A stretch of DNA of 64,000 nucleotides from Clostridia bacterium (lineage in GTDB: Bacteria; Bacillota; Clostridia; Oscillospirales; Acutalibacteraceae): the NCBI GenBank assembly GCA_017407755.1, contig JAFQVY010000010.1:178843-242842 (forward strand), written 5' to 3'. The position numbers and the translations under genes are program-made. The notes beneath the pieces were generated by a model that was given only the letters and a program-made list of their open reading frames with translations, had not been told where the DNA came from and did no database searches. This document shows, in pieces, positions 52,558 through 60,185 of this stretch; position 1 is the stretch's first letter; each line of letters starts with the position of its first letter.

Positions 52558-52585
52558 TTGACTAAATTTTTAAAAATGATATTAT
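52558..52585 (+). promoter_or_regulatory. copA promoter
   Basis: TTGACT (52558-52563), 16 bases, TATTAT (52580-52585), 28 bases before the ATG. No TACAnnTGTA CopY-type box was seen, so copper control may run through another regulator. Confidence 0.6.
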
Positions 52586-52613
52586 ATATGTATAGATTAT
52601 AAGGAGAGTTGAT

Positions 52614-55019
52614 ATGAAGCGACAAACATTTAATATAAGCGGTATGTCCTGTGCCGCGTGTTCAGCAAGAGTTCAGGATTCAGTAAATAGGCTTGATGGA
52701 GTAGATAAATGTGACGTAAACTTATTAAAAAACTCCATGACAGTAGCTTTTGACGAGAGCAAATTGAGCGATAGCGACATTATTAATGCAGTTGATAATG
52801 CAGGATATAAAGCAGAAATCAGAAGCAAAACAGTGGAATCTGCTGAAAAGCTTAAGAAAAAGGCTGATAAAATATTATTAAAGCTTATTATTTCCATAGT
52901 TTTGCTTGTGTTGCTTATGGTAGTATCTATGGGACATATAGTAGGGCTTAATATATTCAGTTCCGAGCAATTTATACTTAAAGGAATAATTGAGCTTATA
53001 ATTTCAGTGCCTATAATTTCACTTAATTTCAAGTATTTTATTTCAGGTTTTAAAGCACTTTTTAAGCTTAACCCAAATATGGATTCTCTCATAGCCGTAG
53101 GCTCAGCAACTTCCCTTATTTATAGCGTTTACCTTGTTTTAAGCGGAGGTGCTCACCATTACTATTTTGAATCTGCCTCAATGATTTTAGTTTTTGTTAC
53201 TATCGGCAAGTACCTTGAAAGCAAATCAAAAGCAAAAACTACCGAGGCAGTTACAAGGCTTATGGATTTAACGCCTAAGACCTCAATAATTCTTGTTGAC
53301 GGTACCGAAAAAGAAATTCCATCGGAAAATATCTTAAAAGGACATATAGTAATCGTAAAAAGCGGAATGACATTTCCGGCTGACGGCCGGGTTATTTTTG
53401 GCGAAGGTTCAGCAGATGAGTCGGCAATTACAGGCGAAAGTTTACCCATAAGCAAAAATAACGGAGATTACGTAACAGGAGGCACTCAACTAATTTCGGG
53501 TTATGTACAGTTTGAAGCAGAAAAAGTTGGCGAAGAAACCACTCTTTCTGAAATAATCAGGCTTGTAGACCAAGCAACTAACACAAATCCGAAAATTGCA
53601 AGATTTGCCGATAAAATCAGCCGAGTCTTTGTTCCGATTGTTTTTTTTATTGCAATTGTTTCAACTGTTGTTTGGCTTTTTGCTACAAAAGATGTTGGAC
53701 TTTCACTTAATTTTGGAATTGCGGTTTTGGTTATTTCCTGTCCTTGCGCTTTAGGACTCGCAACTCCTACTGCAATTATGGTAGGCACAGGTAAAGCGGC
53801 TGAGTTGGGCGTGCTTGTAAAATCTGCAGAAATATTTGAAATTGGCGGAAAAGTAAAGTCTGTAATGTTTGATAAAACAGGAACTATAACAACAGGTAAA
53901 CCTGAGGTCACAGATTTTGAAGTTACGGATAATGATAATAAGCTTGAGATACTTAAATCGGTAACAGCTATTGAGAAAATGAGCGACCACCCTTTAGCAA
54001 ACGCTATTGTTTCATTTGGCATTGACAGTAATGAAGTTGTTCGAGATTACAATTATGTTTCATCAAAAGGTGTTGAAGCCGTAGTAAATGGCATTGAATA
54101 TAAAATCGGTAACTATGATTTTGTTAAAGTGTACGCTAAGGAAAATCATCTTCTCGTTGAAAAGGCTAAGAGCTTTTCTCAAAGCGGCAAAACCTCGCTG
54201 TATGTTGTTAGAAACGAAGTTCTTTGCGCGGTATTCGGAATAGCCGACAAGCTTAAAGAAAGCAGTATTGAAGCTGTAAAGCTTATTGAAAACGACGGCA
54301 TAAAAACAGTTATGCTTACAGGTGATAATGAGCTTACCGCAAAGGAAATTTGCAAAAATGCCGGTATTCAATATTATGAGGCTGAGCTTATGCCTGCTGA
54401 CAAAAATAAAGCTATAAAGAAATATCAAAGGTCTGCACCGGTTATTATGGTAGGCGACGGTATTAACGACTCCCCCGCCTTGGCGGTAGCTGACATCGGT
54501 ATTGCCGTGGGTTCAGGTACCGATATTGCAATGGAAGCAGCCGACGTTGTGCTGATTCGTGACGATATGAGGGATGTACACACAGTAATAAGACTTTGCC
54601 GAAAGGTTCTGAAGAATATTAAAGAAAACCTTTTCTGGGCGCTTATTTATAACACTATCTGTATTCCCGTTGCCGCCGGTGTATTCTATCCTGTTTGGGG
54701 ATTTCAGCTCCCCCCTATGTTTGGCACTATTGCAATGAGCCTTAGTTCAATTTGTGTTGTAACAAACGCTTTAAGAATTAAAAATTTTAAACGAGACTTT
54801 GTTCTCAGAAAGGAAACTAAAATGAAAACAGTTTATATTGACGGTATGATGTGCCCTCATTGCCAGGCAAGAGTAAGAGAAATTCTCTCTACTTTTGATG
54901 CAAATGTTCAGGTTGATTTGGAAAGCAAATGTGCAAAACTGAAACTTGATACTGACAACGATAAAATCACCGAGGCTATTACTAATGCAGGTTATAAAGT
55001 AGTAAATATTGAAGAATAA
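52614..55019 (+). CDS. copA: Copper-translocating P1B-type ATPase with N- and C-terminal HMA domains
   Basis: 801 residues. N-terminal HMA domain with the CxxC copper site GMSCAACSAR; eight membrane segments; metal channel motif CPC (376-378); phosphorylation motif DKTGT (Asp420); SDHPLA; and the hinge GDGINDSP. After the last membrane segments a second HMA domain (about 737-801, GMMCPHCQARV) is fused, which is unusual because extra HMA domains are normally N-terminal. An in-frame ATG (54822) with its own AAAGGA site precedes this domain. It exports Cu(I) from the cytoplasm. Confidence 0.95.
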   Translation: MKRQTFNISGMSCAACSARVQDSVNRLDGVDKCDVNLLKNSMTVAFDESKLSDSDIINAVDNAGYKAEIRSKTVESAEKLKKKADKILLKLIISIVLLVLLMVVSMGHIVGLNIFSSEQFILKGIIELIISVPIISLNFKYFISGFKALFKLNPNMDSLIAVGSATSLIYSVYLVLSGGAHHYYFESASMILVFVTIGKYLESKSKAKTTEAVTRLMDLTPKTSIILVDGTEKEIPSENILKGHIVIVKSGMTFPADGRVIFGEGSADESAITGESLPISKNNGDYVTGGTQLISGYVQFEAEKVGEETTLSEIIRLVDQATNTNPKIARFADKISRVFVPIVFFIAIVSTVVWLFATKDVGLSLNFGIAVLVISCPCALGLATPTAIMVGTGKAAELGVLVKSAEIFEIGGKVKSVMFDKTGTITTGKPEVTDFEVTDNDNKLEILKSVTAIEKMSDHPLANAIVSFGIDSNEVVRDYNYVSSKGVEAVVNGIEYKIGNYDFVKVYAKENHLLVEKAKSFSQSGKTSLYVVRNEVLCAVFGIADKLKESSIEAVKLIENDGIKTVMLTGDNELTAKEICKNAGIQYYEAELMPADKNKAIKKYQRSAPVIMVGDGINDSPALAVADIGIAVGSGTDIAMEAADVVLIRDDMRDVHTVIRLCRKVLKNIKENLFWALIYNTICIPVAAGVFYPVWGFQLPPMFGTIAMSLSSICVVTNALRIKNFKRDFVLRKETKMKTVYIDGMMCPHCQARVREILSTFDANVQVDLESKCAKLKLDTDNDKITEAITNAGYKVVNIEE
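54822..55019 (+). other. Possible internally started CopZ-like chaperone within copA
   Basis: ATG 54822 is in the copA frame and is preceded by AAAGGA with about 7 bases spacing. Starting there yields a 65-residue HMA protein (CxxC in MCPHC), the size of a free CopZ chaperone. The sequence just before it reads like a natural ATPase end. Expression of the short product is inferred, not shown. Confidence 0.45.
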
Positions 55020-55024
55020 AAGAT

Positions 55025-55056
55025 GCCCTGTATCAAAGCGATACAGGGCGTTTTTT
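55025..55056 (+). terminator. Terminator of copA
   Basis: A 10-bp stem (55025-55034 with 55040-55049), 5-base loop, then GTTTTTTAT. Confidence 0.85.
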
Positions 55057-55060
55057 ATGC

Positions 55061-55969
55061 TTATTCGGCTTTATCTTCTACAATTAACTCTTTTACTGAG
55101 GTAGCGAGACCAGCAAGGCCTTGAATTTCTGAAGGGATAATAATTTTTGTGGCTTTGCCGTCGGCGGCTTTCTGGAATGCCTCTAAGCTCTTTAAAGCAA
55201 TAACCTTTTCATTGGGATTAGCTTCGTTAAGCATCTTAAGTGCATCAGCATAAGCCTTTTGAACTGTTAGAATTGCCTCAGCTTCACCGGCGGCTTCACG
55301 AATCTTAGTTTCCTTAACAGCATCAGCCTTAAGAATTGCGGATTCCTTGAGACCTTCAGCAACAAGAATCTGGCTTCTCTTTTCGCCTTCTGCATCAAGG
55401 ATTCTTGCACGACGCTCACGCTCAGCCTTCATCTGCTTTTCCATAGCGTCCTGAATTTCTCTGGGAGGTAAGATATTCTTAAGCTCAACACGGATTACAC
55501 GGATACCCCATGCATCAGTTGCTTCATCAAGTATAATTCTGATTTTATCATTGATAGTATCACGAGAAGTTAAGGTGCTGTCAAGCTCCAAGTCACCGAT
55601 GATGTTTCTCAGCGTTGTAGCAGTGAGATTCTCGATAGCATCAAGAGGTCTTTCTACGCCGTAGGTGTAAAGCTTAGGGTCGGTAATTTCAAAATAAACT
55701 ACAGTGTCAATCTGCATTGTTACGTTATCTCTTGTAATAACCGGCTGAGGTGGGAAATCCACAACCTGCTCTTTAAGAGAAACTTTTTTAGCAATTCGGT
55801 CAATGAAGGGGATTTTAATGTGAAGACCTGTGCCCCATGTTGCTTTATAAGCACCTAAACGCTCAAGGACAACAGCGTGTGCCTGAGGCACAATTTTAAT
55901 ATTACGAATAATTGTAATTAATACTAAAGCTGCAATTGCAATTAAAAGAATAACAGTAATGGGTTGCAT
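55061..55969 (-). CDS. SPFH/stomatin-like membrane protein, QmcA type
   Basis: 302 residues. One N-terminal membrane segment (about 4-22), then an SPFH/Band 7 domain (about 25-180; PQAHAVVLERLGAYKATWGTGLH) and an Ala/Glu-rich coiled coil (about 180-260). Such proteins form large membrane rings and often influence membrane proteases. It lies 17 bases downstream of an NfeD-like gene, its usual partner. Confidence 0.93.
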   Translation of the reverse strand: MQPITVILLIAIAALVLITIIRNIKIVPQAHAVVLERLGAYKATWGTGLHIKIPFIDRIAKKVSLKEQVVDFPPQPVITRDNVTMQIDTVVYFEITDPKLYTYGVERPLDAIENLTATTLRNIIGDLELDSTLTSRDTINDKIRIILDEATDAWGIRVIRVELKNILPPREIQDAMEKQMKAERERRARILDAEGEKRSQILVAEGLKESAILKADAVKETKIREAAGEAEAILTVQKAYADALKMLNEANPNEKVIALKSLEAFQKAADGKATKIIIPSEIQGLAGLATSVKELIVEDKAE

Positions 55970-55986
55970 AATATCACCTTTCCTTT

Positions 55987-56430
55987 TTAAATATTATCTG
56001 CAGATACAACCAGCTTTACGCCTTCGATACCTACAACTTTAACATTTTCTCCTTCTTTTATAACAGAGCCATCCTTGGTTTTGGCACTCCATTTTTCGCT
56101 GCCAACTCTAACCTGACCTGTGCCTTTCTCAGAATCAATATCGGTTATGACAATTGCGGTTTTGCCGATGTTTCGGTCTGAATTAGTGCTTACAGGTTCG
56201 TTGGTTTTAAGCTTTTTAACAAGTGGTCGTGTCAGTATAAGCATTAAAGCCGAAATTGCTATAAAAATGATTATCTGCCACAAAAGCTGTCCTTTTAAGA
56301 AAGTTGCCGAGCAAACGGCAGTTGCCGCAGCACCAAGCACAAACCAAAGGGAAACAAGCTGAGTAGTAGAAATTTCAACAATTGCTAAAACAACAGCAAT
56401 ACCTAACCATACATAAGGCATATACTCCAT
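55987..56430 (-). CDS. NfeD-like membrane protein
   Basis: 147 residues: three or four hydrophobic segments (about 3-75), then a soluble OB-fold domain (about 90-145; GKTAIVITDIDSEKGTGQVRVGSEKWSAK). This is the short NfeD1b form, without a protease domain. NfeD-SPFH pairs are conserved and probably act together in membrane organisation. First gene of the two-gene unit. Confidence 0.92.
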   Translation of the reverse strand: MEYMPYVWLGIAVVLAIVEISTTQLVSLWFVLGAAATAVCSATFLKGQLLWQIIIFIAISALMLILTRPLVKKLKTNEPVSTNSDRNIGKTAIVITDIDSEKGTGQVRVGSEKWSAKTKDGSVIKEGENVKVVGIEGVKLVVSADNI

Positions 56431-56577
56431 TTCATCACCTCATTTTCTTAAGGAAAGAATACCACACCAGACTAACAGTGTCAATTACCAATATTAAATA
56501 TTGTCCAAATAAAAAAAGACTACACAAATCCGAAAAAATGTGTTAAAATATAAATATATCAACAAGGAGGTGTTTTT

Positions 56578-57174
56578 ATGCCGTATGATGCATTTGATGA
56601 AGGAATCAGCTTGGGTGGTATGAGAACTAAAAACGAAATCAGAACTTTGATTTGCTATATGTTTACATCAGTTAATAAACCGATGAGCAAGGAAATTGTT
56701 GTTAATGCTCTTCTAAAAAAGGGACTTACTAATTATTTTGAGGCAAGCTCCTGTTTTGATGACCTTATTAATAACGGCAATTTAACTTTATTTGAAGGAA
56801 GCGACAAACTTTACACCACAACGGCAAACGGACGAGTAATTTCCGAGCAATTAGAGGACACTTTACCCCTTACTGCCAAAGAAAGGGCAATTGAGTGTGC
56901 TTTACTGCTTTTGGAAAAAGAAAGAATCGAGCGTGAAAATAAGGTTACCACTGAAAAAGCTGACAACGGTTACTACGTTACCTGTGAAATTTCAGGCGGT
57001 GATATGGAGCTTATGAACCTTAAAATGTATATGCCCGACTCAAATCAGGCACGTACAGTAAAGAAGAATTTTTATAAAAACCCCCAGCTTATATATGAGG
57101 TTTTAATAGCTACTGTTACAAGAAACAAGGAGCTTATAAAGCAGGCTCTTGAAGACCTTGATAATATGGCTTAA
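56578..57174 (+). CDS. DUF4364 protein, winged-helix-like
   Basis: 198 residues. N-terminal half resembles a winged helix (LICYMFTSVNKPMSKEIVVNALLKKGLTNYFEASSCFDDLINNGNL), the C-terminal half a small alpha/beta domain with SGGDMELMNLKMYMP. Matches the clostridial DUF4364 family, often regarded as a putative regulator. AAGGAGGTG is a near-perfect ribosome site. It converges with the BofA-like gene, overlapping it by 4 bases. Confidence 0.85.
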   Translation: MPYDAFDEGISLGGMRTKNEIRTLICYMFTSVNKPMSKEIVVNALLKKGLTNYFEASSCFDDLINNGNLTLFEGSDKLYTTTANGRVISEQLEDTLPLTAKERAIECALLLLEKERIERENKVTTEKADNGYYVTCEISGGDMELMNLKMYMPDSNQARTVKKNFYKNPQLIYEVLIATVTRNKELIKQALEDLDNMA

Positions 57175-57422
57175 AGCAAGGTGTTTATAATTACCATTGC
57201 GGTTACCGCAGGCACTCCTCCGCACGCCGAAAGTGTCAGAGAAAACGGCGAAACAGGAAGAGAAATGTCGGCATATACACCGATTATATTTACTGCTAAT
57301 AATGATAATATTCCTAAAAACATACTTAAAAAAGCCCTTTTAAAGGGCTTTTTATTTTTGCTCAGAGCATATATTAATGCAAATACAACAAGGCTTACTA
57401 AAATTATTCCTGCATAAATCAT
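57171..57422 (-). CDS. BofA-like pro-sigma-K processing inhibitor
   Basis: 83 residues with two or three hydrophobic segments (about 3-20, 31-50, 64-83). The pattern RAFLSMFLGILSLLAVNIIG and the C-terminal SACGGVPAVTAMVIINTLL fits BofA, which inhibits the SpoIVFB protease in the forespore outer membrane. GAGGAAT precedes the ATG. An opposite-strand frame at 57181-57417 exists but lacks a ribosome site. Presence of sigK and spoIVB in the same window supports the call; the protein is small, so certainty is moderate. Confidence 0.7.
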   Translation of the reverse strand: MIYAGIILVSLVVFALIYALSKNKKPFKRAFLSMFLGILSLLAVNIIGVYADISLPVSPFSLTLSACGGVPAVTAMVIINTLL

Positions 57423-57440
57423 AAATATTCCTCACAAATA

Positions 57441-57471
57441 AAAAGACTGCAAGGCAAATAACCTTGCAGTC
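57441..57471 (-). terminator. Terminator of secG
   Basis: A 10-bp stem (57445-57454 with 57462-57471), 7-base loop, followed on the minus strand by TTTTTATTTG. Confidence 0.85.
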
Positions 57472-57506
57472 ATAATTATGCAATAGAAATATAAGTTATG
57501 CTTAAA

Positions 57507-57818
57507 TTACTTAGCAGCCTCGTCAACAGAAGCGGAAGTTGAGATAGAAGGTGTAGAAGAAGCCTCACCTGTGCCATTTGTGAAATAAGCAATAACATTG
57601 ATTGCTAAAACGATTACAAAGAAACCGATAGCAATAAACTTTGTCCAACGAGCAAGAAATGCATCGATAGAACGTGCCTTGTTCTTAGAGAAGAAAGTAT
57701 CAGCACCGCCGCTAACAACGCCAACGCCCTGAGAGTTACCTTCCTGAAGGATAACAACAACAATAAGAACAATAGCAACTAAAAGAGCAAGTGCACCTAA
57801 AAGATAAAAATACCACAT
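57507..57818 (-). CDS. secG: Preprotein translocase subunit SecG
   Basis: 103 residues. Two membrane segments (about 4-24 and 60-82) surround the conserved loop VVILQEGNSQGVGVVSGGADTFF. It assists SecYE in protein export. The C-terminal 20 residues are Ser/Thr/Ala rich and variable. A single-gene unit with its own terminator; 118 bases separate it from the topoisomerase gene upstream. Confidence 0.94.
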   Translation of the reverse strand: MWYFYLLGALALLVAIVLIVVVILQEGNSQGVGVVSGGADTFFSKNKARSIDAFLARWTKFIAIGFFVIVLAINVIAYFTNGTGEASSTPSISTSASVDEAAK

Positions 57819-57936
57819 TTAATAATACATCCTTTCGTATTATAAACCAATTAATGGTCGAATTTTCGATAGCTTTAATATTTTAACATAAGTAATTGGA
57901 AAATGCAAGTATTATTTTAAAAATTACAAACTTGTG

Positions 57937-60174
57937 TTAAATTAAAGAAAGCTGTTGAGCCGTATCCTCACTGTCAGGCATTGCACCTAAGGCAGGAAGT
58001 GAGCGGGTACGGTATCTTGAAGGCTTTGAAAAGGTTCCGTCCTTATATTTTGAAACGCTCATAACCCTTTGACCCTTTTTAAGCTTCATTACTGCTACAC
58101 CCTGCGTTGTACGGGATGTTTTCAGATTAATTGCAGCAGTGTGAAGCAAAAGCATTCTTCCGCTGGAGGCAGTTATAAGGAACTCACATTCTTCCTCGGA
58201 AAAGCCAACTGCCGCTAATGGCGCTTTATCAGAATAAGCATTAGTAAGACGTTTGCGGTTAGTTTTGGTTGCATAAGAATTAAGAGGTACCTTTGCAACC
58301 TTACCGTTTTCAAAAACAAACAAAACAATTCCTTCATAAGTTTTGGTTGAGATCATTGCAACCGCAGTTTCGCCCTCATCCATCTGAAGTTTTGCAGGTA
58401 CATAATCACCTAAAACGCTTGCTTTTGTGTCAGCAAAGTCAGAAGCCTTGCTTTTGTAAACCTGACACTTATTAGTAAAGAAAAGAAGGTCGCTGTTGTT
58501 TGTTGTATCAACAGTAAGGATTATGCTATCCCCTTCCTTCAGTTTCTGTTCGCCGCTCATTCTTAAGGACTGAGGAGTAATCTTTTTGAAGTATCCGTCG
58601 TGGGTAAAGAATAAATGCACCGGATAATCGGGAATTTCTTCAACCACGTCTTCGAAGGCTTCATCTTCGATGTAAAGAATCTTGCTTTTTCTGTCCTGTC
58701 CGTACTTGTCTGCAACTTCTTTGAGCTCTTTGACGATAATAGTCTTTACTCTTGATTTGCTTGCTAAAATTGCCTCAAGCTCAGCAATATCTGCTTCAAG
58801 CTCGTCAATGTCATTGGTACGCTTTAAGATATATTCACGGTTTAAGTGACGGAGCTTAATTTCAGCAACAAACTCAGCCTGAACCTCGTCAATACCAAAA
58901 CCAATCATAAGGTTTGGTACTACTTCTTTTTCTTCTTCGGTTTCTCTTACGATACGTACTGCTTTATCAATATCAAGAAGGATTTCCTTAAGACCATATA
59001 AAAGGTGAAGTCTGTCCTTCTTTTTATGAAGCTCGTGATAAACTCTGCGGCGTACACATTCAATTCTGAAAGCAATCCACTCGTCGAGGATTTCCTTAAC
59101 GCCTAAAACCATTGGAACTCCGCCAATAAGGATATTGAAGTTACAAGCGAATGAATCCTCAAGAGGAGTAAATTTATAGAGCTTTTTCATTAAAAGCTCA
59201 GGGTCTACGCCTCTTTTCAGGTCAATTGTAATTTTAAGACCGTTAAGTCCTGTTTCGTCTCTGATATCTGATATTTCCTTGATTTTGCCCTGCTTTACGA
59301 GCTCGATTACCTTTTCGATTATAGCTTCGGTAGAGGTTGTAGGAGCAATTGAAGTAACATCTATACAGTTATTAGCTTTGTCGTAAGTGTACTCAGCACG
59401 AACCTTAAAACTGCCTTTACCGCTGCTATAAATATCTTTAAGCACTTGCTCGTTATACACAATCTGACCGCCGCCGCAAAAATCAGGTGCAGGTAAGGTA
59501 GAAAATATATCGTGCTCAGGGTCTCGAATTAAAGCGGCAGTAGTTTCGCAAACCTCTCTGAGGTTAAAGGAGCACACGGAGGAAGCCATACCAACGGCAA
59601 TACCTGTGTTAGCATTAACAAGAACCGACGGAAAAGTTGCAGGAAGAAGTGTTGGCTCCTTCATTGTATTGTCGTAGTTATCTACAAAATCAACTGTATC
59701 CTTGTCGATATCACGAAAAAGCTCGTTGCAGATAGGCTCAAGTTTTGCCTCGGTATATCTGGGTGCCGCCCATGCCATATCACGTGAGAAGAACTTACCG
59801 AAGTTTCCTTTTGAAAGCACATAAGGATGCAGAAGTGCTTCGTATCCGCGGGAAAGTCTTACCATTGTGTCGTAAATTGCGGCGTCGCCATGAGGATTTA
59901 GCTTCATAGTTTCGCCAACGATATTGGCAGATTTAGTAAGCGGACCTGTTAAAAGACCTTTTTTATACATAGTATAAAGGAGCTTTCGGTGGGAAGGCTT
60001 GAAGCCGTCAATCTCAGGAATAGCTCGTGACATAATTACGCTCATAGCGTAAGGCATATAGTTTTCTGTAAGAGTGCTTACTATTCGCTGTTCAACGATT
60101 TCGCCGGCACCTTCTATGACACCTTTGATTAAAGGCGCCTGAATTATGTTTTCGGTTTTCTTTTTTCTTGCCAT
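57937..60174 (-). CDS. parC: Type II topoisomerase subunit A, ParC/GyrA-like
   Basis: 745 residues. Breakage-reunion domain with catalytic Tyr140 in APRYTEAKL, then a short C-terminal beta-pinwheel (about 500-735) lacking a recognisable GyrA box, which favours decatenase (topoisomerase IV-like) over gyrase. The quinolone region reads PHGDAAIYDTMVRL: Ala98 takes the place of the usual Ser (E. coli GyrA Ser83), and Asp102 matches Asp87. It starts 11 bases after the B subunit gene. Assignment to ParC rather than a divergent GyrA is by layout. Confidence 0.88.
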   Translation of the reverse strand: MARKKKTENIIQAPLIKGVIEGAGEIVEQRIVSTLTENYMPYAMSVIMSRAIPEIDGFKPSHRKLLYTMYKKGLLTGPLTKSANIVGETMKLNPHGDAAIYDTMVRLSRGYEALLHPYVLSKGNFGKFFSRDMAWAAPRYTEAKLEPICNELFRDIDKDTVDFVDNYDNTMKEPTLLPATFPSVLVNANTGIAVGMASSVCSFNLREVCETTAALIRDPEHDIFSTLPAPDFCGGGQIVYNEQVLKDIYSSGKGSFKVRAEYTYDKANNCIDVTSIAPTTSTEAIIEKVIELVKQGKIKEISDIRDETGLNGLKITIDLKRGVDPELLMKKLYKFTPLEDSFACNFNILIGGVPMVLGVKEILDEWIAFRIECVRRRVYHELHKKKDRLHLLYGLKEILLDIDKAVRIVRETEEEKEVVPNLMIGFGIDEVQAEFVAEIKLRHLNREYILKRTNDIDELEADIAELEAILASKSRVKTIIVKELKEVADKYGQDRKSKILYIEDEAFEDVVEEIPDYPVHLFFTHDGYFKKITPQSLRMSGEQKLKEGDSIILTVDTTNNSDLLFFTNKCQVYKSKASDFADTKASVLGDYVPAKLQMDEGETAVAMISTKTYEGIVLFVFENGKVAKVPLNSYATKTNRKRLTNAYSDKAPLAAVGFSEEECEFLITASSGRMLLLHTAAINLKTSRTTQGVAVMKLKKGQRVMSVSKYKDGTFSKPSRYRTRSLPALGAMPDSEDTAQQLSLI

Positions 60175-60185
60175 TATATGTCACC

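Noticed and set aside
53501-54022. 173-codon minus-strand frame in copA
   Set aside because: Antisense shadow of the conserved ATPase core.
57181-57417. 78-codon plus-strand frame opposite the BofA-like gene
   Set aside because: No ribosome site and no hydrophobic pattern; the minus strand has both and matches a family.
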